Assembly (NCBI RefSeq): GCF_000283155.1
Contig: NW_004454216.1
Span: 10,136,670 to 10,200,669, forward strand
Origin: Ceratotherium simum simum
Lineage: Eukaryota; Chordata; Mammalia; Perissodactyla; Rhinocerotidae
Length of the DNA: 64,000 nucleotides
Reading direction: 5' to 3'
In this document: piece after piece, positions 47,336-58,470 of the stretch
Numbering within the stretch: position 1 is the stretch's first letter
Layout: every line of letters starts with the position of its first letter
The notes under the pieces: model-generated
Database searches by the model: none
What the model was told of the DNA's origin: nothing
What the model saw: only the letters and a program-made list of their open reading frames with translations
Made by a program: the position numbers and the translations under genes

Positions 47336-47873
47336 TTTGTTATATTTTTTCTGGGTATTTTCGTAGTTCTTCTCTGTTCCCCTCTTCTCTTGCTCTCTTC
47401 CCTTGTGGTTTGATGGTTTTCTTTAGTATTCTGTTTGGGTCCCTTTCTCTTAACTTTTTGTGTATTTATTATAGGTTTCTAGTTTGTGATTACCATGAGA
47501 TTCATATATAATAACCTAAGTATATAGCAATCTATATTGCATTGATGGTCTCTTAAATTTGACTTCTTTCTAAAAGCTCTACCCTTTTACTCCACTCCTC
47601 CCACATTTTATGTTTTTGATATCATTTGTAACCTTTTTTTTGTGCAAGTGTATCTGTTACCCTCTTATCGTGGAAATAGATAATTTTGGTAGTTTTGTTT
47701 TTGACCTTCATATTAGCTTCATAGGTGGTTGATCTGCTACTTTTACTGTATATTTGCCTTTACCAGTGATTTTATTGTGTTTTTTGTTTTTTTGATAATT
47801 TTCTTATTCCTATTTGTGGTCTTTCTTTTCCACTTAAATAAGTCCCTTTAGCATTTCTTGTAAGGCTGGTTTA
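47336..47873 (-). mobile_element. Younger L1, ORF1 tail and inter-ORF spacer, antisense
   Basis: This lies between the ORF2 start and the last clear ORF1 codons. It is AT-rich and non-coding in both frames examined, in the position where L1 has its short inter-ORF region and the end of ORF1. Confidence 0.75.
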
Positions 47874-48608
47874 TCAGTGATAAACTCCTTTAGTTTTTGC
47901 TTTTCTGGAAAACTCTTTCTCTCTCTTGCTATTCTGAATGATAACCTCGTTGGGTAGAGTATTCTTGGCTATAGGATTTTTTTCTTTCAGCACTGTAAAT
48001 ATATCATGCCGCTCCCTTCTAGCCTATAAGGTTTCTGCTGAGAAGTCAGCTGATAGCCTCAAGGGGTTTCCTTTGTATGTAACTTGTTGCCTTTCTCTTG
48101 CAGCTTTTAGGATTCTCTCTTTATCTTTAATTCTTGACATTCTAATTATAATGTGTCTTGGTGTGGGCCTCTTTGGGTTTACCTTGTTTGGTGCTCTTTG
48201 TGCTTCCTGTACCTGGATGTCTATTTTCTTCCTTAGGTTAGGAAAGTTTTCAGCTATTATTTCTTCAAATAGATTCTAGGCTCCTTTGTCTCTTTCTTCT
48301 CCTTCTGGGACACATATAATACAGATGTTACTGTGCTTGATGTTGTCCCAGAGGTCCCTTAGACTGTCTTTGTTCTTTTTAATTCTTTTTTCTTTTATCT
48401 GTTCAGCTTGGGTAGTTTCCTCTAGTCTTTCGTCCACCTTGCTTATCCATTCTTCTGTATCCTCTACTCTGCTATTGAGTGCCTCTAGTGAATTTTTTAT
48501 TTCCATTATTGTATTCTTCATTTCTGATTTGTTCTTTTTTATATTTTTCAATTCTTTGCTGAAGTTCTTACTGAATTCATCCATTCTTCTCCCAAGATCA
48601 GTGAGCAT
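47874..48608 (-). pseudogene. Younger L1 ORF1 (RNA-binding protein), broken
   Basis: The minus-strand frame from 48,608 encodes a lysine/glutamate-rich coiled coil (for example SLEALNSRVEDTEEWISKV), then the start of the RRM (HSNICIICVPEGEE). An in-frame tag follows at 48,276-48,278. The same frame goes on through NLFEEIIAENFPNLR, HIIIRMSRIKDKERILKAAR and SADFSAETL, to a second tag where other L1s have glutamine before ARRE, and ends at tga 47,874-47,876. ORF1 is thus nearly colinear, with point stops only. L1 ORF1p normally trimerises through the coiled coil and coats L1 RNA. This copy cannot make it. The true ORF1 start probably lies further upstream towards 48,780. Confidence 0.9.
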
Positions 48609-48800
48609 TCTTATGACAATTAGTTGTACTCTTTGTCAGGTAGATTGTTTATCTCTGTTTCATTTAGTTATTTTTCTGAAGATTTATTGTGTTCCCTTAG
48701 TTGGAACATTTCCTTTGTCTCCTCATTTTGCCTCTTTCTCTGTGCTTATATCTATGCATTAGGTAGATTAGCTATGTCTCTCAATCTTGGAGAGGTGATC

Positions 48801-49083
48801 TTTTTTTTGTTTATTGCAGTAACATTGGTTTACAACATTGTAAAAATTTCAGGTGTACATCACTACACCTCCACTTCTGCACAGATTACATCATGTTCAC
48901 CACCAAAACACCAACTACAACCCATCACCACACACATGTACCAAACCATCCCTTTCATCCCCCTCCCTCCCCCCTCCCCCATGGCAACCACCAATCCAAT
49001 CTCTGTCCCTATGTGTTTGTTTATTGTTGTTATTATCTACTACTTAATGAAGGAAATCATACGGTATTTGACATTCTCCCTCT
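48801..49083 (-). mobile_element. L1 3' UTR fragment inserted in the L1 5' region
   Basis: It starts with a T8 run on the plus strand (minus-strand poly-A), then 'ttggtttacaacattgtaaa', 'tcaggtgtacatcactaca', 'acatcatgttcaccacc', a C-rich tract (about 48,959-48,979) and 'ccaatctctgtccctatgtg'. These are the antisense of an L1 3' UTR and do not belong between ORF1 and the 5' UTR. Host L1 text ('cttggagaggtgatct' and 'tgtaggagatgcc') flanks it. It is therefore a separate short 5'-truncated L1 insertion of about 280 bp. A long target duplication is not obvious. Confidence 0.75.
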
Positions 49084-50512
49084 GTAGGAGATGCCTTATA
49101 AAGCCCAGCGCTGTGCTTCCCTCTTGTCACCAGGTCCAAATGTTCCAGTAATGTCCCCTGTGTGGGCTGTATGTGTTCTTCTGTTGTGGTGGGGTTGCTC
49201 TTGCTGGAGGTGCACAGGGAGGCTAGGCTTTCCCCCTGGGTGGCCGGTTGTAATGTTACAGCTGCATACGGCTGCTATGGACCCTTCAGTCACTTTATCA
49301 TATGTGGGGAGCCCCAGCACAGATGGCTGCAAGGTCTAATAGCACATTCCTGCTGCAGTTTTTCTGTTAAGTGAGTAGGACCCCAGGGGGGCTGGTTGCT
49401 AGGCTCAGGGGCTTACAATTTCTGTAGGCCTCTGGCCTGCAAAGCTGTTGGCGGGTCTTTCAGGAGTGCAGCTGAGTGGGGCCGACCCCAGGCGTGGCAG
49501 CACACAATTGTTGGAAGGTGAGGCCAATCCCCTATGGCTGTTTGAGAAGCACAAATCTGCTGCAGCTGACAAGCCCACACACCACAACACAGCTGTGCCC
49601 ACGCACATACTCACCCCATTTGCAGAAGCACTGCACACTCTGCCAATGCAGGGCTGCCCCTTTTGCACACCCTGCCCCACAGATGTGGACCCATTCACCC
49701 TCCTGCAAATGTCCCACACACTCCACCTATGCAGGCCCACAAGTTGCCAAGGGCTTGCTGTTGGGTGGGGGCAGTCCCTAGGGTGAGCTGCCTGCCCTGG
49801 CTGAGCTGCATTAGGTTGGTGCTCCGGGGGGTGGGGCAGACCCTGGGCTAACAGGCCAGGGGAAGAACTCCAATGGTGTCTGCCAGAGTCTGTGTCAGCA
49901 TTTCTGCACTAGGTCACAATAATGGCTGCCACCAATGTCCCAGTCCCTGGGGAGGTGGTCCCAGCCTGGGGAGGTCTCACCTCTCATCGAGATGTGCCCA
50001 AAGCGTATCGAGTGAGAGTTTTTTCGCCAAAGGACTGTGTACCTTTCCTTCTGGTGATGTTGGGTTGCTTTCCAAAAGGGGTGAATTTGTGCATGGGCCT
50101 TTTAAGAGCAGGCTTTTCTTTCTCTTATGTACCATAGCTTTTCTAGGAGTATTTCCCATTGTTGTTAATAGCCAGCGAAGCCAGATATTATGACATTCAT
50201 CTTGGTTGTGCTGAGTCCAAAAGCTGTTTACTGTGGCAAAGCTCTCCCACTCAGATCCCCCACTCCTCCAGGAAAAGTTTTGTATCTTAAGATTGATTCT
50301 GGCCCAAGTGGTGCAGCTAAAATGTGGTCATTTCCTCTCCAGAAAGGAACATCTGCCTCTTCCACCTCAGTTAGCATGACCCCTTGTTGTGGGGGTTCTT
50401 TTTATGCACTTTTCAGTTCTCTCTCAGGGGTAACTGTTCCAAGAGTAGTTGTAAATTTGTTATGTCCATGGGAGGAAGTGAGTTCAGAGTCCTATTACAC
50501 CACCACCTTCAC
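49084..50512 (-). mobile_element. Younger L1 5' UTR, antisense
   Basis: About 1.4 kb of GC-richer sequence upstream of ORF1 on the minus strand, ending exactly where the MLT2 LTR resumes. Position, composition and length fit an L1 5' UTR, which carries the internal promoter in active elements. The many overlapping frames on both strands (49,091-50,552) are shadows in this GC-rich DNA. Its presence shows that the source transcript was close to full length at its 5' end. Confidence 0.75.
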
Positions 50513-50848
50513 ATTTCAATTGACTTTAAATAAAGCAGATTACCCTTCATAATGTGGCTGGCTGGCTGGACCTCATCCAGTCAGTTCAAGGCATTTAGAG
50601 CAAGGACTGAGGTTTCCTGAAGAAGGAATTCTGCCTCCAGACTGCAACATAGAAGTTCTGCCTAAATTTTCAGCCTTCAGACTCAAGATCGCAACATCAA
50701 CTCTTACCTGAACCCCAGTCTGCCAGCCTTCCCTACAGATTTCAGGCTTAGTAGGCCCCATAATCACTTGAGCCAATTCCTTCTTTATAGTAAGTCTCTC
50801 TCTCTCTCTCTCTCTCTCGGTTCTATTTCTCTGGAGAACGCTAATACA
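50513..50848 (+). mobile_element. MLT2-type LTR, right part
   Basis: It resumes the LTR left at 41,640: 'ctttaaataaagcagattac', 'gaaggaattctgcctccag', 'tgagccaattcc', a (TC)n run at about 50,793-50,818, 'tctggagaacgctaataca'. The join with the left part reads as continuous MLT2 sequence with at most a few bases lost or duplicated. With the left part it totals about 445 bp, a normal LTR size. Confidence 0.9.
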
Positions 50849-51100
50849 GAAGTATATATAATAAAATTGTAAAGGGATTCATAGAAATGATAAGAAACAA
50901 GATCCCGATTTTCTCTGGCAGAAAGGGAGGAGTATATATTCAGGAAGTGATCCACTAGGGGTTTCAAATCTGTTGATAATTTATTCTTAAGCCATATGGT
51001 AAGTATACAGATATTTATTATATTATTCTTTTTTCCTATTTGTATATCTAAACATTTTATTATAAATCTAAAATAATTTAAAAAATAAAGTCAAACAAAA
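50849..51100 (+). repeat. Ancient L1 3' end, sense (right part)
   Basis: It continues the old sense L1 from 41,531: 'attcatagaaatgataa', 'tcttaagccatatggtaag', 'atatttattatattattc' and an A-rich end near 51,090. This closes the four-level nest. Confidence 0.8.
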
Positions 51101-52060
51101 GACACTTTTATAATAATTGTGGAAAAAACCTTTGTGTTTCTAAAGAGAAAATTTCCCAAGTGAATTTTAAGAGATATTTGGACTCATGAAAGAGATTTAA
51201 CAAAAGCATTTAATACCAGTGGTTAATGACCTGGGTTATCAAATAATTCATATTACCATAATGAGGTAAGGTGACTCAGTAAGAGAATTTTCTTTGATGC
51301 TTGCTCTGTCACTATATTCACTCAGATAGTAACACCATTATCAATACACATCACATCTGCCTAAATGGCTGACAGCCTGTAATTCTGCTGACCACCTAAT
51401 GACCAGCTTTCTATTCCTTTGTCCAGTCGTGCTTAGAGTTTCAGGGCAGTGCTTTCCTGGTGTTTGTAAGACCCAGGCTCTCTCTAGCCAAAGAGTGAGC
51501 CAGAAATTTACTGCTTTAAGTTTCAAATCAATTATACTTTCTAACTATTGATTCTAAGATTGATGTAAATGCCCTCCTCTATACTAATCTGAAAGGTATG
51601 AAGTTTTTGAATCCTTGTCAGTTTGTTTGGAATATATTCACCACATGAAAAGGATTCACAAAGAAGAATGAAGTCCTGGTTCGTGTTTTTTTTAATATTT
51701 TTCATGTCCTTCTACTTTCTCTTTTACTCTTTAGGGAAACTTTGAATGGAAATTTTAATATATGTGAGTTAAGACAGTGGCATCTGTTTATATTTGGCAC
51801 ATCGACATCAAAATTTGCTTAGATGATATTTCCAGGGGTAAAAATAAGTTTATAAACTATTCCTTTAGATTCTCAATTACTTATTCCCAAATATAAGTAT
51901 ATGCTTTTCTGTTGAACATTCCCAAAGGTTGAGGAGTTGTTTATGATAAATTTTATATTTGAGTTCTCATTTTGATGTTCAACATAAAATATTAATATCA
52001 GCATATATTTAGTGAACACTGTATATCTAAGTACTGCCCTACAATTTCTATGCCTATATT
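51101..52060. other. Unassigned AT-rich DNA
   Basis: No gene or assignable repeat is visible. Confidence 0.5.
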
Positions 52061-52076
52061 TGGGTTTGCCTTTTTT

Positions 52077-52097
52077 ATTTTTTTATTTATTTTTTTT

Positions 52098-52128
<31 letters not shown>

Positions 52129-52317
52129 TTTTTTTTTTTCCCCCCAAAGCCCCAGTAGATAGTTGTATGTCATAGCTGCACATCTTTCTAGTTGCTGTAT
52201 GTGGGACGCGGCCTCAGCATGGCTAGAGAAGCAGCCCGTCGATGCACGCCCAGGATCCGAACCCAGGCCGCCAGCATTGGAGCGCAAGCACTCAACCGCT
52301 AGGCCACGGGTCGGCCC
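52077..52317 (-). mobile_element. Young-looking ERE-type SINE, antisense
   Basis: A long T-rich tail (about 52,077-52,140, interrupted by single A residues), then 'ccccagtagatagttgtatg', 'gggacgcggcctcagcatgg', 'ggatccgaacccaggccgcc' and the terminal ggtcggcc. The target duplication tgggtttgcctttttt is 16 bp and perfect (52,061-52,076 and 52,318-52,333). The long tail and perfect duplication make this the youngest-looking SINE of the window. Confidence 0.96.
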
Positions 52318-52333
52318 TGGGTTTGCCTTTTTT

Positions 52334-53195
52334 AAAAAACATCATCCTATTAGCACCATGTGAAGGGTGCATGAGCTCACCCCTGAAAAATAAAAAATTT
52401 CAAGGTAATTTTAAGAGAGAAAAGTGTGGTAGAAAGATTGTGTTATCATACAGGGATGGTACTAATGTGGCAAACTAAAAAGTTAAACCTATATTAGAGG
52501 AAAACATACTCTATGTTTATTTGCAGTTAGTGGAATTTTTAATATGGAACAAAGAACTTTTGTGTTCTGAATTGCATCAAAAATTGACAGAAATAGATTT
52601 TTAATGAAGATTTCAATAATGCAGCAATGCTAACCTTACCTTTACATGAACAAGTTAGGTTTAAAGATTTATCAATTGACATCACATTTAAATTGGCATT
52701 TTGCAGCTCGCTGGTAGAATTCTGACTAAAGACGAATCCTGGTTGAGGTCATTCACACCATGTTGCAAGAACACTTTTAGGAATAGCCGTTCTTAAAATT
52801 CATATTGTTTAAGTCTAAGTTCAGATATCGCTTAAGCATGGAACTGGACCCGAAATGCTATTTTTCTACCATCGAAACCAATCTCAGCTATTTACTTTAA
52901 ATAGAACAAGAGCAACCATTACAACATATGGATGTTGATTTTAATTTTATTAGCTTTGTAATCTTCTTTGTTTTTATGACTTGATAAGTCCACAGATTAA
53001 GTTAGTTACACATAGCTTTAAGCTTGTATCAATTGAACTATGTTCTAACGTGCATGGAATTAAGGTCTTAATACTATTTAGACACAACAACCAAGTTTGT
53101 GACTATCACTGAATGCACCGTATTTAATATCTATATGAGGCATTGTGCCAGCTGATTTAAAGTTTAATTCTGTGCCAAATGCACCAGTAATTTTT
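52334..53195. other. Unassigned AT-rich DNA
   Basis: No gene or assignable repeat is visible. Confidence 0.5.
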
Positions 53196-53205
53196 TCTGT
53201 TTCTG

Positions 53206-53449
53206 GTTTTTGTTTTTTTTGTGTGAGGAGGACCAGCCCTGAGCTAACATCTGATGCTTCCCCTTTTTTCTTGAGGAAGATTGGCCCTGGTCTAACATCC
53301 GTGCCCATCCTCCTCTACCTTATATGGGACGCTGCCACAGCATGGCTTAGCAAGCGGTGCGTTGGTGCGCGCCCAGGATCCGAACCTGTGAACCCCGGGC
53401 CGCCGCAGCGGAGTGCGCGCACCTAGCTGCTGTGCCAGCGGGCCGGCCC
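53206..53449 (-). mobile_element. ERE-type SINE, antisense
   Basis: T-rich tail, 'gaccagccctgagctaacat', 'gaggaagattggccctgg', tRNA-like 'caggatccgaacctgtgaac', and head ending ggccggcc. The 10 bp duplication tctgtttctg lies at 53,196-53,205 and 53,450-53,459. CpG sites in the head are partly preserved, pointing to moderate age. Confidence 0.96.
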
Positions 53450-53714
53450 TCTGTTTCTGTTTTTTTAGATGATCCTTTAATACAGCTTGCTACTCCTAGT
53501 TTCCCAAGCAGTTACCAGGTAGCGTTCTAGCAGTTCTATTCAAGGAAAAGGCAACATGAGTCTTAGCAAAAATAAGATCATTTTTCATTTCAGAGGATTA
53601 AACTGTCTTTTTCCAGAGGCAGATCTCTTCAGCAAAAATGTATATCAATAATACTAGACTATATTTGTATGGTACTTATAGTTTGCAAAGCACATACTCC
53701 CACTTTCATGTGTT

Positions 53715-53975
53715 GGCACTACTTCACTCCAGGAAGCCCTCCAGGCTGGATTCATGCCCCTTATAAGTACTCCCTCGCATTGCATTCATCTCTAACTTGT
53801 GGCACCCATACACTGTTCTCTGAGCTTTGATGAATGTTGTGTCTTGCCCAAAAAGCTGTAAGCTTCTTAAGGTTAGGTACCATGCTAGGTTAATCTTTGA
53901 GTCCCTAGGGCTCAATGTTGAACCTGGAATTTTTTAGATGTTTAATTGATATTTGATGAATGAATTAAATGGGCT
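53715..53975 (+). repeat. L2 LINE 3' end
   Basis: 'cactccaggaagccctccagg', 'ctgtaagcttcttaaggttag' and 'ttgatgaatgaat' match the L2 3' end in forward orientation, including the terminal tgaatgaat-type repeat. The minus-strand frame 53,724-53,915 is a shadow. Confidence 0.7.
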
Positions 53976-55005
53976 AATCTACAAAACTTCATGTGACTTT
54001 CATAATTTTACATTTCTTGGTAGAGTTCCAGTTATACTAAACATTTTAAATAATGACACTGGTTTTTTAGGTTGAAAAGTTACCCTCCATAATAGGACTA
54101 CATACACAACAAATTTTGTTACAGTTTGGTTTTCCCTGGAAACGACCTTAGCCCAATATTGGTTATAGTAGATAGATAGAAAGCATGTAAAGTTAACAGT
54201 TTTGATTACCTAAGTCAATTTAATAAACAGCTGTTGAACACTTACATTGTATAGTATATTATATACTAAACTATCATCATGACAAAGATGTATACAGTAT
54301 GTTCTTATAAGCAACTTAAAATTTAATACAGAAATATTTGTTTTGGCATGTTGAGAGGCAAAAGTAAGCGTTAAGCTAAACGTAGTACGAAAAACTTGGA
54401 GACAGAATAATCTGAATTTAGTGGTGGGTGGGTGTGGTAATAGGAATGCTTTCACAGAGGAGGGCCTAAAAACTCTTTTTGCATTAATATAAAATAATTT
54501 CACATGAATATAAGAAAATATAAGAGGTTTTACATTACTATAAAATTTTACATTACATAAAATGATGTAAGATTTTATTTTAATGTAAAATTTTACCTTA
54601 ATTTAAAATAATATTAACCTGAGCTATGGCTTGATATAAAGTGTTATTCATTTGGTTCTTTCCAATTATGATAGTCTCCAGTTTGCACAATGTTTGAATG
54701 CATTTCTGCACTTTGGAATGCACTTTTGGAATAGAGACAGATATAGATTTTGGATTTTGGGGTCCTAGATTACTGATCTAACTACAGATCTTGCTTGTGA
54801 TTAGAAGCTTTAATTAGGTCACCCAGTCCCCTAGGTATCTCACAGTAATACTTAACTCTTTTTTTCTAACATGTTCAAAAAAATAAGTTTTACCCTTGTT
54901 TGCATCCATAAGTGAATCAAGATTTCAGATTATAGACTTATCCTAAGTAACCAAAATGTAATCTTTCTCAAGAATTAAAATAGCTTTGTAAAAATATGTA
55001 AACAT
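53976..55005. other. Unassigned AT-rich DNA with a perfect hairpin
   Basis: No gene is visible. A 15 bp perfect inverted repeat, taaaattttacatta (54,541-54,555) and taatgtaaaatttta (54,581-54,595), has a 25 bp loop, and another copy of 'ttttacatta' lies just before it. Confidence 0.5.
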
Positions 55006-55009
55006 AATA

Positions 55010-55310
55010 TTTACTCATTGTATAAGTCAGACAATATAGAAAGGAAATAAAAACTACCCATGATTCCACTGCCCCATGTAAAGATTACTAACATTTTGTT
55101 GAATAGATTCCAGTCATTTTTCTATAGACACCTAGGATCTACCCAGACTGAGCTCTACCCACATTGAGACACGCCCACACATATGAGTGGAATACTACTA
55201 TAATTCACACTGCTCTGTTAAATGACTCTTTCACTTAAAATATATCATGGGCATCTTTTGGAGTAAAATTGCTCAACACAGGTTTTTACTTTTTATATAT
55301 TTTAATTTAG
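55010..55310 (-). repeat. Ancient L1 3' UTR, antisense
   Basis: 'gtcagacaatatagaaagg', 'ccactgccccatgtaaagatt' and 'actctttcacttaaaatatatc' resemble the reverse complement of old L1 3' ends, of the same kind as near 3.0-3.3 kb. It is weak and decayed. Confidence 0.4.
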
Positions 55311-55990
55311 CAATTGTTTCTTTGACAATTTACAGCTTTCTAGAGATCCTTTAAAAATCATTTCCTGCTACAATATTGTAGGAATAATCAACTAAATTTT
55401 CCTCTAATAGTTATGTGGATTTACTTTTATACTTAATTAGTTAATTCTGTCAGGAGATTTATTACAGTCCAACTTTTGGACTATTTTGCCCCAACATTTG
55501 TCACAAAATATTATACCAATAACCACTAATTAAAAACACTAAAGTCTTATAAATATTCTATTTTAACATTCTCTAATCTACTATCTTGACATGCTTGTTT
55601 CTTTAAAAGTATCACAATATTTTATGTACTGTAAATTTATAAGACATCTTAATATCTGGAAGAATAAATCCTTCAGCAATGATTTGAATTTTTTTCAACT
55701 TTTTATTAACTGTTGTTAAAAGTTCATACTTCTAGGTAATCTTTAGGATCATTTTGAGGTGAAGAATTTAAATAACAATCTGTGTAGAATTGACAATTCT
55801 TTCTATTCCATTGTAATTAAGTTAAAAAATTTTTTTCCAAATGTATTTGTACTTGTTTTCTAAATTTCTTAGCAGTTTTTGAGACTTTTAACTTAACGTT
55901 AACACACTAACACAAGTTAAAATGAAAACTTATGAATAGATTTTTAAATTTTAAACTAACCTCATTTTCAAGAAAAAAGCTCCATTTGGT
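55311..55990. other. Unassigned AT-rich DNA
   Basis: No gene or assignable repeat is visible. Confidence 0.5.
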
Positions 55991-56004
55991 CATGACATAT
56001 TATT

Positions 56005-56289
56005 ATTATTATTATTAATATCATCATCATCATCATCATCATCATCATTATTTAGTGTGTGTGAGGAAGATTAGCCCTGAGCTAACATCTGTTTCTAATC
56101 CTCCTCTTTTTGTTGAGGAAGATTGGCCCTGAGCTAACATCCGTGCCCATCTTCCTCTACTTTATATGGGACGCCACCACAGCATGGCTTGACAACCGGT
56201 GCCGCGGTCCGTGCCCGGGTCTGAAACTTCGAACCCTGGGCCACCAAAGCGGAGCACACAAACTTGACCATACGCCACCAGGCTGGCCC
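56005..56289 (-). mobile_element. ERE-type SINE, antisense, with triplet microsatellite tail
   Basis: The tail side holds a compound (ATT)n/(ATC)n run (about 56,001-56,050). Two 'gccctgagctaacat' bodies, the tRNA-like part and head 'aggctggcccc' follow. The flanks catgacatattatt (55,991-56,004) and catgatatattatt (56,290-56,303) are a 14 bp duplication with one mismatch. The 69-codon plus-strand frame 56,110-56,319 is only a reading through the SINE. Confidence 0.95.
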
Positions 56290-56303
56290 CATGATATATT
56301 ATT

Positions 56304-57100
56304 TTTAATGTCATGCTAGGTTCTGCTTGCTAACATTTTATTTAGGATTTTTGCTTCTATATTCATAGGTGATTTTGTTGAGCCTCTTCTCCCTTTTTGT
56401 AATGTCGAGTAGTATTACGTTGGTAAAAAGAATTGGGAATTTTTCTATATTTGAATGTATGCTCTCAACTCACTGCTAAATTTTCTGATCCTCTCTCAGA
56501 CTTTCTATAGGTTTGAGCTCAAGAAAAAGATATTCTAAAGCTGTAAAATACAGAAGTGTAGTGGATTCCACTGGTTGGCTTACCCAGGCTCAAACTCTAT
56601 CTAGTATAGCTTCTTGTGCTGCAGCAGCTGTAAAGCTAAAAATACAAAATGAAATAGCCCAGAATGTCCTTAAAGTCAAAGAAAAATAATAAAGCTTTCA
56701 TTTCATCTTTTAAAGGAGAAGCTTTCAGAAAAAGGAAATAAATCTGTATTTTCAATGAAATTTATATTTTTGTAAAAGTTACATTAAATGAGCAGGAAAA
56801 AAGAAGCCTGGGGTTTAAGTGACGGTTAAAGTGATCATCTTTGTGCTGTAGGTGTTGTGAACTCTGCTTTTCTCTCTTTTTTCTTTTTTTGCAGAACATT
56901 TTCGTTTACGTGAAACCCAGATTGAATGGGGATATATGGTTCAAACCATGAGAGATGTTTTAAAATTTAAATATAGCGTTACTTGGCAAATAATAAAAGT
57001 TAAAAGTGTATTTCAGTAAAGCTTTAAACAAGGCCTGCCTCAGGACCTTACAGCTCTTTTCAAAACATCATTTCAGAAACACGAAGATGCAACATGATTG
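56304..57100. other. Unassigned AT-rich DNA
   Basis: No gene or assignable repeat is visible. Confidence 0.5.
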
Positions 57101-57104
57101 AGAA

Positions 57105-57345
57105 GAAAAGAGTGGATTTTGCAGCCAGACAGACCTGCATATGAATCTCATTTCTGCTACTTACTGACTTCGTAGCCTTCAGTAAATTGCTTAATCTTCC
57201 CAAACACAATTCTCTATCTATATATTTAAAAAAGCATAATATTCAACCACGAGTGTACTGTACAGATAAAAGAAGATAATATCCGCGAAAACTCCTTTCA
57301 TAGTGTCAGGCGCACACTGTGCATTCAATAAATATTAAGACTGTT
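57105..57345 (+). repeat. MIR SINE
   Basis: A long MIR: 'gatttcagccagacag'-type start (actual text 'ttttgcagccagacagacct'), 'ctgctacttactgactt', 'aaattgcttaatcttccc' and 'agtgtcaggcgcacactgtgc' in order on the plus strand. Confidence 0.82.
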
Positions 57346-58305
57346 ACTTCCCAATTGGATTTAAAATCTGAAATTTTATCTACTTAGAGATATAGATTTA
57401 ACTTGTTTTTCCTTTTGGTTTGATCCACTACATTTCCTTAATAAATCATTAAGTGATATCAATTATTTACATATTTGAAGAAATATGTTTATCAGTCTTT
57501 CACAATAAAAAGACATTTATATGTGGAGGGGAGCATTGGGGAAAGCAGTATGTTACAAAAACCTGGTTCCCTGTGATATGAGAGAGTTGGGAGGGAGCAG
57601 GATTGGTGAGATATTTAAAGTAAATATAAAAAGAGCTAAGAATCAGGGAAGAGGAACTTGAGAAAGAGGAAGATGCATCTTATCTACTTCATAATTTTTT
57701 ACATACAGTGAGTATGAGTAGAATAGGCTGGGAAGATTAATTTTTCCAAGTCCTCCAAGTGAAAGAAAATGCTGAGAACTTAGCCGATTCTCAATGAAAC
57801 TCACCGAGTAATTATTATTCAAATGGCTATGAGCCAAGAGAGTGTAAAACGTGTGCCTTCGTGTTTTTTTCTAAGAACTCCTTATAATGATTTCTTGCAA
57901 TAGATCAGTATTATTCTAGCCAGTTGTCGAAAAAATTGAAGAATATGGGAACTAATTTACGTGTCCATAGTGAGGAAGGAGGTTGATGATAATGGGAGAA
58001 TGGAAAAGGTCTTTATATTGCACTTCACATTATGGCCCTTGAAAATAACCTTTAAAATTAGAGCTCAAACAATGAAATTTTTCAAGTGGTTTTGCTGAAA
58101 GACACCATGACTTAAAATAATCTCCAAGTCCATTTAAAACATATCTTGAGTCTTCCAGTTCAACTCCTTAAATTATGACAATGCATCTTTAAAACTATAT
58201 TAAGTATAATAATCAACTTTGTGCTTATAATGGGGAGTGAAATTTTCCTACTGCTGAGATGTCATCTAATGGTTTCTACATAAAAGTATAACATTTTAAA
58301 CCATA
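57346..58305. other. Unassigned AT-rich DNA
   Basis: No gene or assignable repeat is visible. Confidence 0.5.
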
Positions 58306-58309
58306 AGGA

Positions 58310-58470
58310 TTATTCAGACTATTTATTCCAGCACTTTTACTTCATAAACATGGAAACTGAGACCCAGAGACAATAGTTGACTGTGTCAAAGACACACATA
58401 GCAAGCACGTTCACAGCCAAGACTCACCCATAGGTCTTCTGACTCTCAGGCCTCTGTTCTTTCCATAACA
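58310..58470 (-). repeat. MIR SINE, antisense
   Basis: 'catggaaactgagacccagag', 'tgtcaaagacacacatagc' and 'gtcttctgactctcaggcc' match the reverse complement of MIR. Confidence 0.78.

Noticed and set aside
48286..49151. Plus-strand frames of 158 and 175 codons
   Set aside because: They are antisense readings of L1 ORF1 and of the inserted L1 3' UTR. The coding strand is the minus strand.
49091..50552. Many overlapping frames of 60-120 codons on both strands
   Set aside because: They lie in the GC-rich antisense L1 5' UTR. Frames overlap in several phases without domain resemblance, as expected from GC-rich non-coding DNA.
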